Part shown: positions 15,841 to 23,578 of the stretch, in pieces
Numbering within the stretch: position 1 is the first letter of the stretch
Layout of the letters: the number at the start of each line of letters is the position of its first letter
Source: Pseudomonas californiensis
Lineage (GTDB): Bacteria; Pseudomonadota; Gammaproteobacteria; Pseudomonadales; Pseudomonadaceae
Assembly (NCBI RefSeq): GCF_021147775.1
Contig: NZ_JAGTPK010000033.1
Coordinates: 1 to 58,125 of the forward strand
DNA length: 58,125 nucleotides
Direction of reading: 5' to 3'
The notes under the pieces: generated by a model
Database searches by the model: none
Seen by the model: the letters and a program-made list of their open reading frames with translations, nothing else
Told to the model about the DNA's origin: nothing
Program-made: the position numbers and the translations under genes

Positions 15841-16209
15841 ATGCAGTCGTTTTTTGCCAAGACATTTGGAGGTCTAGACGCCAGCTACTACGGTCGCCAT
15901 TTTGTGTTCGGAGTGCTGATTTCCGCCTTCATGCTGTGGACCGTTTCGAAGAGGCCACTTGGGCTGTATGAGTATCCTGGCGATATCGCGCTGGTGGTGG
16001 TTAACACCCTGCTGTACCCATATGCCCGCTTTGTTTACGAGAGCGTGGTCGAGTTCATCATGGGCCGAAACGTGTTCTTCATGAACGCTTTTCTGATGCT
16101 TGGAATTAAGGTCATGACAATGACCATGTGCTGGGTAACGTCGATCATCATCGCGCCGATCGGCCTTGCTTATTTGTACTGGCATCACAGCCGGTCAACT
16201 GCTCGGTAA
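15841..16209 (+). CDS. Small inner-membrane protein in a terminator-bounded cassette
   Basis: 122 residues; the ATG at 15841 follows AGAGGGA. Three hydrophobic segments lie at about 21-39, 46-68 and 79-112 (HFVFGVLISAFMLWTV, ALVVVNTLLYPYARFVY, NAFLMLGIKVMTMTMCWVTSIIIAPIGLAYLY). Positive charges at the C-terminus suggest it ends in the cytoplasm. No family is recognised. It is bounded by the same type of terminator on both sides as the preceding cassette. A superinfection-exclusion role is conceivable but unsupported. Confidence 0.7.
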   Translation: MQSFFAKTFGGLDASYYGRHFVFGVLISAFMLWTVSKRPLGLYEYPGDIALVVVNTLLYPYARFVYESVVEFIMGRNVFFMNAFLMLGIKVMTMTMCWVTSIIIAPIGLAYLYWHHSRSTAR

Positions 16210-16226
16210 CTGAATCACTGCTGATG

Positions 16227-16250
16227 AGCCCAGCCCAGCGCTGGGCTTTT
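16227..16250 (+). terminator. Intrinsic terminator
   Basis: AGCCCAGC/GCTGGGCT, loop CCAGC, then four T. Third copy of the terminator type seen at 15287 and 15707. Confidence 0.75.
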
Positions 16251-16256
16251 CATTCA

Positions 16257-16325
16257 GCCGCAATAGCTCCGCAGGCCGGAGCGTCCGCCTTGTAAGCGGA
16301 GGGTGCAAGGTTTGAAGCGGCACCA
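16257..16325 (+). tRNA. tRNA-Thr(UGU)-like sequence lacking a normal T arm
   Basis: 69 nt. It begins GCCGC and ends GCGGC-ACCA (acceptor stem plus encoded CCA). The D arm is GCTC...GAGC with GG in the loop. The anticodon arm is perfect, TCCGC-CTTGTAA-GCGGA, and presents UGU (Thr). After the variable region only CAAGGTTTG remains where a 17-nt T arm should stand, so the gene is about 7 nt short. This is either a decayed tRNA or a T-armless tRNA-like RNA. tRNA genes are often carried by Pseudomonas phages. Confidence 0.5.
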
Positions 16326-16395
16326 TCGGCTTGCCGCGACGCGCTCGGATGTACGGGGATTCTGAATCCCCGTACATTATTCGGCCAAAAAAAAA

Positions 16396-16821
16396 TTAGG
16401 CGGCCTCTACCGAAACAGCCAGACGCTTGCCCAAGGCACTCAAAGCCGCCTCGATCTGTTCCATCTTGGACGTGTGCAGGAAGTCGACCAACCGATCACC
16501 TTGCACCTGGTGCACACCCAGGAGGCGGCGCAAGTCAGCCTTGCGCATATCTCGTTCCATCATGGTGTTCCATAGCACGATCTTCGCCACGGTCACAGCG
16601 GGCAGATACACGACCCGCTCGCCATCCAGAGGTGGTGTGGCTTCAGGGATTGCCCGACGCTCATCCACATAGATCGACAGCGTTGTCTCAATAGCGTCGA
16701 CGGCTTCACGCATCGCATGCTCGACGTCATCGCCATAGCTGTTCAGCTGCGGGAGATCTCGGCAGAAGACGGCTAGCCCCGAGTCACTGTCTTGCTCGAA
16801 CCGGATTGCATAGTTGTACAT
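16396..16821 (-). CDS. hicB: HicB-family antitoxin
   Basis: 142 residues from the ATG at 16821. The N-terminal HicB fold (YAIRFEQDSDSGLAVFCRDLPQLNSYGDDVEHAMREAVDAIETTLSIYVDERRAIPEATPP) masks the toxin. The C-terminal part (MMERDMRKADLRRLLGVHQVQGDRLVDFLHTSKMEQIEAALSALG) is a helix-turn-helix that represses the operon. It is the second gene after hicA, 51 bp downstream, as usual. Repeated operators precede hicA. Confidence 0.92.
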   Translation of the reverse strand: MYNYAIRFEQDSDSGLAVFCRDLPQLNSYGDDVEHAMREAVDAIETTLSIYVDERRAIPEATPPLDGERVVYLPAVTVAKIVLWNTMMERDMRKADLRRLLGVHQVQGDRLVDFLHTSKMEQIEAALSALGKRLAVSVEAA

Positions 16822-16872
16822 GGTCACTCCTTGGAGATGATCTTCCAGCATTCAGATGTGGTGAAGGGGCTC

Positions 16873-17052
16873 TCAGAGCCCCAGTTGTTTAATGATCGCT
16901 TTGCGGGTCGGTTCTGGCATTTCCTTACTACCGTGATCCGCGAAAGTGCTCCTGTTTCCGTTTGGGGCGGTGACTTTGAAGTGGCTTCCTTTGCCTGCTT
17001 CGAAGGTCACCCCTTGGGCCTTCAACCATCTTCTGAACTCGCTGAACTTCAT
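16873..17052 (-). CDS. hicA: HicA-family mRNA interferase toxin
   Basis: 59 residues from the ATG at 17052, preceded by GAGGCGAGG; the longer frame to 17085 has no ribosome site. The double-stranded-RNA-binding-like fold is clear: MKFSEFRRWLKAQGVTFEAGKGSHFKVTAPNGNRSTFADHGSKEMPEPTRKAIIKQLGL. The GKGSHFKV strand contains the conserved catalytic His. HicA cleaves mRNA and stops growth when HicB is lost, so the pair may stabilise the prophage or restrict other phages. Confidence 0.92.
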   Translation of the reverse strand: MKFSEFRRWLKAQGVTFEAGKGSHFKVTAPNGNRSTFADHGSKEMPEPTRKAIIKQLGL

Positions 17053-17085
17053 CACCTCGCCTCGTTGTTTGGATGAGTCCAGCAT

Positions 17086-17118
17086 ACAACATTTTTGTTA
17101 TAATACAACACTTTTGTT
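17086..17118 (-). promoter_or_regulatory. Tandem operators of hicAB
   Basis: ACAACATTTTTGTT (17086-17099) and ACAACACTTTTGTT (17105-17118) differ at one base, and each contains an AACA/TGTT dyad. They are 19 bp apart and flank a TATTAT -10-like element on the minus strand just upstream of hicA. They are probable binding sites of HicB. Confidence 0.65.
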
Positions 17119-17150
17119 TTGTTTCGATTTTGCTGAAGACCATAGTCAGG

Positions 17151-17387
17151 ATGGACCTTAGGGTGAGCCTGAACGCGGTATTACCGGTCGTCACGCGTTA
17201 CGAAAGAACACCGGCAGCCAGTGTGCCCCCGCTCCGTTACTCACTGGGGCAGCACTGGCGGGCAGCGTGGGAAGACACGCATTTTATGCAGATGACATGC
17301 GCAGGCCGCTGCGCTAAGTCGGTAGTGGCGTTGATCAAAGCCGTGCGCTCCCTGATTGACTACGCGATGAGAGGCTGGGGTAAGTGA
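17151..17387 (+). CDS. Possible small late protein (78 aa)
   Basis: Open from the ATG at 17151 (preceded closely by CAGG) to 17387, ending before an intrinsic terminator. The C-terminal half (CAGRCAKSVVALIKAVRSLIDYAMRGWGK) is basic and amphipathic. No family is recognised. It lies between hicAB and the lysis genes. Start choice and reality of the gene are uncertain. Confidence 0.4.
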   Translation: MDLRVSLNAVLPVVTRYERTPAASVPPLRYSLGQHWRAAWEDTHFMQMTCAGRCAKSVVALIKAVRSLIDYAMRGWGK

Positions 17388-17443
17388 CCCGGCGATCCAG
17401 CCCATTAAGCCGGAATAAGCACCGGCCCTCTGCACCCATTTCG

Positions 17444-17469
17444 AGCCTCGGCATTTGCCGGGGCTTTTT
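17444..17469 (+). terminator. Intrinsic terminator before holin
   Basis: AGCCTCGGCA/TGCCGGGGCT, 10-bp stem with one T-G pair, followed by five T. Confidence 0.8.
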
Positions 17470-17556
17470 CGTTTTCGGCTCTACCACACCCATTGCTCCA
17501 AGCTGGGAGTGCTGTGTGGGCCGATCTAATTCACTCCCAGAAAGGGAGGACACCGG

Positions 17557-17880
17557 ATGCCGAACATGCCTGAAAAGCCAGATACATGGGCTGCGCTCTG
17601 GGTCGCTCTTTCGAATCCACTTTGGCAGGGCGCGATTATGGCGGTCCTCATCTCGTTCCTTCGTGTGTTGTACGACGCGAAAGAGACCAGCAAGAGCCGG
17701 ATCATTCTTGAAGCCCTGATCTGCGGCGCGCTCAGCCTCGTTGCTTCAAGCGTGATTGAGTGGATGGAATGGCCACCGAGTCTGTCAGTGGCAGCCGGCG
17801 GCAGTATTGGATTCCTCGGTGTGACCGCGATTCGCGAGATGGTTACCCGGTTCATTGGCAGGAAGGCGGACTCACTATGA
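17557..17880 (+). CDS. Holin (HP1-type)
   Basis: 107 residues with hydrophobic segments at about 24-40, 48-64 and 76-92 and a charged C-terminus ending GRKADSL. Size, topology and position directly before an Rz/Rz1 pair fit a pore-forming phage holin that times lysis; the sequence recalls the HP1 holin family. The ribosome site AAAGGGAGG is strong. No endolysin follows directly, unlike the usual holin-endolysin-Rz order; the endolysin is encoded at 40273. Confidence 0.8.
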   Translation: MPNMPEKPDTWAALWVALSNPLWQGAIMAVLISFLRVLYDAKETSKSRIILEALICGALSLVASSVIEWMEWPPSLSVAAGGSIGFLGVTAIREMVTRFIGRKADSL

Positions 17881-18254
17881 AGGCGTTCGCTGTTGCATTC
17901 ATCGTTGGTCTGGTTGCGGTACTGCTGATCGGCTTTCAGCAGTACCGATATGTTGGCCTGCAAGGTGATCTGACCCTGGAGACCAAGAGCAAGGCAGACG
18001 CCATCGCTGCCAACACAGAGAGCCAGGCGACCATCACCACACTGCAAGCCGAAGCAAAGCGCAACGCCGCATATACAGCGGACCTGGCCAAGCGCATCAA
18101 GGTAAGTGAAGACAAAGCCAAACAGGCGAGGAAAGACTTTGAAACTCTCAAACGAAACAGCAAGCCTGTTCGCGATTGGGCTGCTCAGCCTTTGCCTGAC
18201 GGCCTGCGCGGCAAAGCCGCCGGTAGTGACAAAGGTCAGCGCTCTCAGAATTGA
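17877..18254 (+). CDS. Inner-membrane spanin, Rz-like
   Basis: 125 residues starting in an ATGA overlap with the holin. One N-terminal membrane helix (about 2-20, FAVAFIVGLVAVLLIGF) is followed by a long periplasmic helical region (about 30-105) rich in Ala/Glu/Lys. This is the i-spanin architecture. With the lipoprotein partner encoded inside its 3' half it would fuse inner and outer membranes at the end of lysis. Confidence 0.8.
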   Translation: MKAFAVAFIVGLVAVLLIGFQQYRYVGLQGDLTLETKSKADAIAANTESQATITTLQAEAKRNAAYTADLAKRIKVSEDKAKQARKDFETLKRNSKPVRDWAAQPLPDGLRGKAAGSDKGQRSQN

Positions 18255-18405
18255 AGCGCCAGAGCTTGTGCCTTGTGAACGGGTTGAGGATGAAGATCTT
18301 GCCGACAACGGGCAGCTCTGGGAGCTGAAGAATCAGGCCATCAAGCTGCTCGATACGTGTGCAGATCAGGTGGACGCTCAGATCGTCCGTAGCCAGAGCA
18401 GGTAA
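18139..18405 (+). CDS. Outer-membrane spanin lipoprotein, Rz1-like, nested in Rz
   Basis: Encoded in the +1 frame relative to Rz and overlapping its last 116 nt. From a TTG at 18139 (AGGA 6 nt upstream) the product begins with a short lipoprotein signal: KLSNETASLFAIGLLSLCLTAC, lipobox LTAC, then a Pro-containing mature part (AAKPPVV). A GTG at 18106 in the same frame is an alternative start. Two later cysteines could form disulfide-linked dimers. Overlapping Rz/Rz1 genes are typical of Gram-negative phages. Confidence 0.75.
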   Translation: MKLSNETASLFAIGLLSLCLTACAAKPPVVTKVSALRIEAPELVPCERVEDEDLADNGQLWELKNQAIKLLDTCADQVDAQIVRSQSR

Positions 18406-18688
18406 ACCTGCTCCATAAAATGTTCAACTTGGGTAAGCGGCGTTGAAGACAGCGCATTCACAGTCAGCTTCTAGCCGGATCTTGAAGTCGCCATGTTTGT
18501 TTAAAGGATAGGGCCGCTTTGTATCTAAGACGAGATATCTGAGAACTGACGTGTTCTTTTTAATGAATCCTAAAACCCTAAATCGCATAAATATTCCACT
18601 TTTTTCTGACTGTCCGTATTGGCAGTCCACTGGGAGTTAAGCACAGAACCCAGAACACGGACTTTTGAAATCCTACGCGTGGTGCCTT
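18406..18688. other. AT-rich gap after the lysis genes
   Basis: About 280 bp of lower GC. A minus frame of 68 codons (18424-18630) is open but lacks a credible ribosome site and matches nothing I know. I see no stable terminator. It may be the edge of an acquired or deleted gene. Confidence 0.4.
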
Positions 18689-18907
18689 ATGAGAAATACT
18701 GATCAGTCACGCCTGTCCTACCTACTGTCCTCGCGTCCGTTAATCCTGAAGCAGAACGGCCTGCACGTTTGCCTGCACGATGCATTCAGTGGCGAGATTC
18801 TTGGCGGCCAGCTTCGTGTCGAGCTGATTCAAGAGCCCGACTCACTCGCCGTCTTGAGAGTTGAATTTGCAGTAGACGGCCAGATGGTTCGTCTTGAGGG
18901 CAAGTGA
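18689..18907 (+). CDS. Phage protein of unknown function (72 aa)
   Basis: The ATG at 18689 gives a compact beta-rich protein (LILKQNGLHVCLHDAFSGEILGGQLRVELIQEPDSLAVLRVEFAVDGQMVRLEGK). The final stop overlaps the start of the HNH nuclease gene. No family is recognised. Small genes of this kind often precede the packaging HNH gene. Confidence 0.55.
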   Translation: MRNTDQSRLSYLLSSRPLILKQNGLHVCLHDAFSGEILGGQLRVELIQEPDSLAVLRVEFAVDGQMVRLEGK

Positions 18908-19245
18908 TGGCCGCGGACAAAAGGACATTCAGTTCGAAGTCCAAGTATTACGACGGCACCAAGCGCATTACCGGCAGAGCGCTACAGAAGCGCCGACTAA
19001 GCGTCTGGACGAAAGACCCATGCTGCGCGATGTGCCGAAGGCTGACTGCCTTCCCGTCGGGCTTCGAGCTGGACCACAAGGTGCCACTGTTTAAGGACGG
19101 TGAAGACACCGAGGCGAATTGCCAAATCCTGTGTGTCAGCCCAGACGGAAAGATCCCCGGCTGTCACGAACGCAAGACCGCCACCGACCTTGGGTATCGC
19201 CTCAAGATCCAAATCGGCCCAGACGGCTACCCCGTAGAGAACTGA
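18907..19245 (+). CDS. HNH endonuclease of the packaging region
   Basis: 112 residues. Zn/HNH core: CCAMCRRL...SGFELDHKVPLFKDGEDTEANCQILC...CHERKT. Cys pairs (about C41, C44 and C80-C92) hold zinc, and the FELDHKVPL histidine is catalytic. Small HNH proteins encoded just upstream of TerS/TerL take part in cos cleavage in HK97-like phages. A GTG three bases upstream is also possible; the ATG overlaps the previous stop by one base. Confidence 0.85.
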   Translation: MAADKRTFSSKSKYYDGTKRITGRALQKRRLSVWTKDPCCAMCRRLTAFPSGFELDHKVPLFKDGEDTEANCQILCVSPDGKIPGCHERKTATDLGYRLKIQIGPDGYPVEN

Positions 19246-19272
19246 AAGACCAGACAGGTAATAGGAGCAGCC

Positions 19273-20031
19273 ATGACCGGCGTATTCGACAGATGCGCCG
19301 GGTGCGGCGTTGCTATGAAACACCAGGATGGACGAGGCAGGGCAACCAAGTACTGCGGCGACATCTGCCGCATTGCTGGTGATAGCCAGAATCGAGCATC
19401 CCGAACTTACGCAGAGTGTTCGGTGCATGGGTGTTGCAAGCCAGCCACACGGATAGCTTCTGTCATGTGCGAGGCGCATTATTACCGACAGCGCCGCACA
19501 GGTATGACCTCGCTGCGGACAGTGACACTATCGAACACGGTCAAGCCGACAGCCGAGCTTCGCGTGATCCCAGAGACGTTGGAGCACAGTCACGGCTACT
19601 TGCTGAACTACGCACCAGACCACCCGCTTTCGAGAGGAAATCATCCTCGGGTCTATCAGCACCGCGTTGTGTACTACGAGCATCACGGTGCCGGTCCCTT
19701 CGACTGCCATTGGTGCCAGCGCCCAGTGACTTGGGAAACCATGCATGTCGACCATGTAGATGACGACAAGCAGAACAATGACATCTCCAACCTGGTTGCG
19801 AGCTGCCCGTCCTGTAATCAGGCGAGAGGGCGCTGGAAGATCAGGCTGTACCATCGCCGACAGACAGGCATCAAGATCGGTGACCGCACTCACACCATCA
19901 ACGAATGGGCTGCGATTGCCGGGATTAGCCGTAACGCTATCCGGCTTCGGCTGGACAAGGGATGGCCTGCTGAGCGTGCCGTGTTCGAGCCAAGAGGCAA
20001 GTTCGGGCCACGTTCAAAGATGCGGGCATGA
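19273..20031 (+). CDS. Second HNH endonuclease, possibly homing type
   Basis: 252 residues. Two N-terminal zinc-ribbon-like blocks (CAGCGVAM...CGDIC and CSVHGCCKP...MCEAHY) are followed by an HNH core at about 135-180 (HRVVYYEHHGAGPFDCHWC, MHVDHVDDDKQNNDISNLVASCPSCNQARG). A C-terminal HTH-like segment lies at about 200-235 (HTINEWAAIAGISRNAIRLRLDKGWPAERAV), similar to DNA-binding tails of phage homing endonucleases. It separates the first HNH gene from the terminase genes and may be a mobile insertion between them. Confidence 0.85.
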   Translation: MTGVFDRCAGCGVAMKHQDGRGRATKYCGDICRIAGDSQNRASRTYAECSVHGCCKPATRIASVMCEAHYYRQRRTGMTSLRTVTLSNTVKPTAELRVIPETLEHSHGYLLNYAPDHPLSRGNHPRVYQHRVVYYEHHGAGPFDCHWCQRPVTWETMHVDHVDDDKQNNDISNLVASCPSCNQARGRWKIRLYHRRQTGIKIGDRTHTINEWAAIAGISRNAIRLRLDKGWPAERAVFEPRGKFGPRSKMRA

Positions 20032-20087
20032 ATGCGAGATATTCCCATCCGGGCCGCACCATTTCGGGGCGTTGGAAAATACGGGGA

Positions 20088-20141
20088 GGGCGGGTCAAGA
20101 GTTCAGAGCTCTCGATGCCGGAAATCGACTCCCGCCCTTTT
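20088..20141 (+). terminator. Terminator-like structure before terminase genes
   Basis: GGGCGGG (20088-20094) pairs with CCCGCCC (20131-20137) across a long loop and is followed by TTTT. The surrounding gap 20032-20185 is also where a cos site would be expected, but I cannot identify one by eye. Confidence 0.4.
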
Positions 20142-20185
20142 CTTGCGCGACCGCGAAATGAATAGTTTTTTTTCGGAATGAAATC

Positions 20186-20653
20186 ATGGCAGGACGACGA
20201 CCCACTCCCACGACGCTGAAGCTCGTAAAAGGGAACCCGGGGAAGCGCGCCCTCAATAAAAAAGAGCCCAAGCCAGCACGGTCTATCCCGAGTCCACCAG
20301 ATCACCTGACTGACGACGGCAAAGTTGCCTGGGGTCGGCTCACCGTGTTGCTGGATCGCATGGGCGTGCTGACTGAGGCCGATGCATTCGCCCTGGAGCG
20401 GCTATGCGACTGCTACGCCGACATCCTCGAACTGCGAGAACTCGTCGAGCAGGATGGCCGGACCTATGAAACGACCAGCACCCAGGGTGGAACGGTCATC
20501 AAGGCCAACCCCGCTGTATCCATGCTTGCCGACGCTGATCGACGCTTCAAGGGCTACCTGGTCGAGTTCGGCTTGACCCCGGCCGCCCGCTCTAAGGTTC
20601 AAATAAAAGACGATGACCCAGAAGAAGACCAGTTCGCGGAGTTCTTCGGTTGA
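20186..20653 (+). CDS. Terminase small subunit, P27 family
   Basis: 155 residues with the P27 signature start AGRRPTPTTLKLVKGNPGKRALNKKEPKP, then helices (LTDDGKVAWGRLTVLLDRMGVLTEADAFALERLCDCYADI) and an acidic tail. It recognises the phage packaging site and brings DNA to the large subunit. Its 3' end overlaps the large-subunit gene by 41 nt. Confidence 0.92.
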   Translation: MAGRRPTPTTLKLVKGNPGKRALNKKEPKPARSIPSPPDHLTDDGKVAWGRLTVLLDRMGVLTEADAFALERLCDCYADILELRELVEQDGRTYETTSTQGGTVIKANPAVSMLADADRRFKGYLVEFGLTPAARSKVQIKDDDPEEDQFAEFFG

Positions 20654-22349
20654 GGACCGAGCAACCCAATACGCGACCGAGGTCAACAGCGGCTCCAGAA
20701 TCGCTGGCCCGGACATCCGAAACGCATGCGCGCGCCACCTCAAGGATCTAAAAGACGGAAAAAAACGTGGACTGGTCTGGGATGTTGCGGCCGCCACGAA
20801 GGCGATCCGGTATTACCGGACGGTTTTAAAGCTCAACGGCGGTGACTACGAAGGCAAGCCCTTCGATCTGCTCCCCTGGCAGTGCTTTATCGTTGGCAGC
20901 CTGTTCGGCTGGAAATCAGCGGATGGCTATCGACGGTTCCGGGTCGCTTACGTCGAGACCGGCAAGGGCTCGGGCAAGTCGCCGCTGGCGGCAGGTGTAG
21001 CGCTGTTCGGCCTGGTTGCCGACGGCGAGGCTCGCGCCGAAATCTACGCGGCGGCGACCAAGAAAGACCAGGCCATGATCCTGTTCCGCGATGCGGTGGC
21101 CATGGTCCAGCAGTCGCCGGAGCTTTCCAAGCGGCTGACCACCAGCGGCACCGGGCAGAACATTTGGAACCTCGCCTACCTGAAGACCGGCTCTTTTTTC
21201 CGCCCGATCAGTTCGGACGATGGGCAGTCCGGCCCGCGCCCGCACATGGCGCTGATCGACGAGGTTCACGAACACAGAAACAACACAGTCGTGGAGATGA
21301 TGCGCGCCGGTACCAAGAGCCGGAAGCAAGCGATGATCTTCATGATCACCAACAGCGGATCCAACAAGCTTGGACCGTGCTGGAGCTACCACGAATACGG
21401 CTCCCGGGTTTCCGCTGGCGAGCTGACTGATGATGCGTTTTTCTCGTTCATCTGTTCACTGGATGAAGGTGATGACCCAATTCAGGACGAAGGCTGCTGG
21501 TTCAAATCCAATCCTTCACTGCAGGATGCCGATCTGCCCGGGATCAAGTACTTGCGAGAGCAGGTAACCGAGGCTCGCGGCATGCCCAGCAAAGAAGCAA
21601 TGGTTCGTCGGCTGAATTTCTGCCAGTGGACCGGCGCCGAGTCTCCCTGGATCAGTACAGACATCTGGAAAGGTGCTGCTCGGGACTTTGACTGGAATGA
21701 TTTGCGGGGCAGGAGAGCGTACGCAGGGCTTGATTTGGCCAGTACGCAGGACCTCACCGGCCTTGTATTTCTTGTTGAGCCAAGAACCCACGGTGAACCC
21801 TGGTTGCTGGTGCCGTTTGCATGGCTCCCTGAAGAAGGCTTGGCTCGCAAGGCCGAGCAAGACCGGGTGCCTTACATCGAATGGGTGGCGCGTGGCGTGC
21901 TTGAGACGACGCCAGGCAGGGCCATTAGCAAAAGGATCATCCTTCAGCGGCTTTCCAAGCTGTGCAGCTTCTTCGAGGTTATCGCGGTCGCCTATGACCG
22001 CTGGCGCATTGAAGACCTCATCGCCATGGCGAATGACGACGGCATAACTCTGCCGCCGATGATGCCTTTTGGTCAGGGTTACAAAGAAATGAGCCCGGCC
22101 GTTGAGCGGTTCGAAGAAATGCTGCTCAACGATGCTCTGGTTCACCCGAATAACCCCGTCATGAACTGGTGCGCGAACAACGCCGTGACCACTTCGGACG
22201 ACGCAGAAAACCGGAAGCCTTCGAAAGAGAAGGCCATCGGCAGGATCGACCTCATCGTCGCCGCAATCATGGCCGTGGGCATCGCAGCGAAAGAAGCTGA
22301 CGCCGCTCCAGACGTAAACGACTTTTTAGACAATATGGTGATCGCCTAA
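20613..22349 (+). CDS. Terminase large subunit, HK97 type
   Basis: 578 residues. The ATPase domain has Walker A around residues 116-123 (TGKGSGKS) and Walker B with catalytic Glu in LIDEVHEH (about 216). The RNase-H-like nuclease domain has acidic residues in AYAGLDLAST (about 372-381), AYDRWRI and GRIDLIVAAI near the C-terminus. It powers DNA packaging and cuts concatemers. The start overlaps terS; the last base of the stop codon is the A of the portal ATG. Confidence 0.95.
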   Translation: MTQKKTSSRSSSVEDRATQYATEVNSGSRIAGPDIRNACARHLKDLKDGKKRGLVWDVAAATKAIRYYRTVLKLNGGDYEGKPFDLLPWQCFIVGSLFGWKSADGYRRFRVAYVETGKGSGKSPLAAGVALFGLVADGEARAEIYAAATKKDQAMILFRDAVAMVQQSPELSKRLTTSGTGQNIWNLAYLKTGSFFRPISSDDGQSGPRPHMALIDEVHEHRNNTVVEMMRAGTKSRKQAMIFMITNSGSNKLGPCWSYHEYGSRVSAGELTDDAFFSFICSLDEGDDPIQDEGCWFKSNPSLQDADLPGIKYLREQVTEARGMPSKEAMVRRLNFCQWTGAESPWISTDIWKGAARDFDWNDLRGRRAYAGLDLASTQDLTGLVFLVEPRTHGEPWLLVPFAWLPEEGLARKAEQDRVPYIEWVARGVLETTPGRAISKRIILQRLSKLCSFFEVIAVAYDRWRIEDLIAMANDDGITLPPMMPFGQGYKEMSPAVERFEEMLLNDALVHPNNPVMNWCANNAVTTSDDAENRKPSKEKAIGRIDLIVAAIMAVGIAAKEADAAPDVNDFLDNMVIA

Positions 22350-23578
22350 TGGCAGACCTCAACGATTCTGGCTTCTGGCAGCGGTTCTGGAGCCGCTTCA
22401 GCGGCAGAACGCGCCTCGATGATGGCGAGCGGGCCGAGCCTTTCGAATCACACACCACTCCATCGGGTTCGGTGGTGGGCGCTGACTCATCGCTGAAGCT
22501 GTCGGCGGTGTGGGCGTGCGTGCGACTCCGGGCGCAGACGGTCGCTTCATTGCCGCTGCATCTGCGCGCCGAAGACAAATCGCACGCCAAAGAGCACCCG
22601 CTGTACCGGTTGCTGCACTCTTCACCGAATGCCGACATGACTGCGAGTGAGTTCTGGGAGTCGCAGCTGGCATCACTGGACCTCTGGGGCAATTCGTTTT
22701 CCCATATCGTCTGGATCGGCCGGCGCGTTACGGCACTGATACCTCTCAACCCTGAAAAGATGAGCGTTCGCCGCATCAGCAGCGGCAAGCTGGTTTACGA
22801 ATACACCAAGGGCGGAAACGTCAAAGAATACGCCGAGGACGAAATTCTCCACCTGAAGGGATTCACCCTGGATGGTTTGATGGGGTTGTCTCCGATCCAG
22901 TTCGCTGCCGAAACACTGGGCGGCTTGATGGATGCGAACAAGGCCGCCACTCGCGAGTTTCAGAACGGTTTGAAAGTTGGCGGATTCCTGAAAACTGGAG
23001 CCGCGACGCTGGCCCAAGACCAGCGGGATCGACTGCGAGCAGGGTTGTCCACGTTTGGCCTGCCGGAGAACGCAGGCAAATGGATGGTTCTCGAAGCGGG
23101 CATGGAACCGGCATCCGCCCAGGGCATTCGCATAAACCCTATTGACGCCCAGCTTCTGGAGTCTCGATATTTTGGCATTGAGGAAATCTGCCGAGCGTTC
23201 GGCGTGCCTCCTCAACTTGTCGGCCACACCAACAAAGCGTCCAGCTGGGCTTCCAGCTTGGAGCAAACAAACATGGGGTTCTTGACCTATTCGCTCCGGC
23301 CGACGCTGGTGCGGATCGAGCAGGCCATCACCAAAAAGCTGCTGCTTCCCGAGGAGCGCGGCCTCTACCGGCCGAAATTCGCGGTCGAGGGCCTGCTCCG
23401 GGCTGATTCTGCAGCTCGATCCGACTTCTACTCCCAGATGCTGCAAAACGGGGTTATGAGCCGTAATGAGGTTCGTGCGCTTGAGGATTTCCCGCCAGTT
23501 GAAGGCGCAGATGCACTCACCGCGCAGCTGAACCTGACCACTATCGAAAAGATCGGGGCTCCCGAGGATCCGAAATGA
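22349..23578 (+). CDS. Portal protein, HK97 family
   Basis: 409 residues. Typical blocks are SSLKLSAVWACVRLRAQTVASLPLHL near the N-terminus, LYRLLHSSPNADMTASEFWESQLASLDLWGNSF, GFTLDGLMGLSPIQFAAETLG and GVPPQLVGH near residue 285. The dodecameric portal sits at one capsid vertex and is the channel for packaging and ejection. The gene overlaps the protease gene by 4 nt. Confidence 0.95.
   Translation: MADLNDSGFWQRFWSRFSGRTRLDDGERAEPFESHTTPSGSVVGADSSLKLSAVWACVRLRAQTVASLPLHLRAEDKSHAKEHPLYRLLHSSPNADMTASEFWESQLASLDLWGNSFSHIVWIGRRVTALIPLNPEKMSVRRISSGKLVYEYTKGGNVKEYAEDEILHLKGFTLDGLMGLSPIQFAAETLGGLMDANKAATREFQNGLKVGGFLKTGAATLAQDQRDRLRAGLSTFGLPENAGKWMVLEAGMEPASAQGIRINPIDAQLLESRYFGIEEICRAFGVPPQLVGHTNKASSWASSLEQTNMGFLTYSLRPTLVRIEQAITKKLLLPEERGLYRPKFAVEGLLRADSAARSDFYSQMLQNGVMSRNEVRALEDFPPVEGADALTAQLNLTTIEKIGAPEDPK

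Noticed and set aside
18424..18630. 68-codon minus frame after Rz1
   Set aside because: Starts with GTG or an internal ATG without ribosome site; no recognisable pattern. Left as part of an unexplained AT-rich gap.
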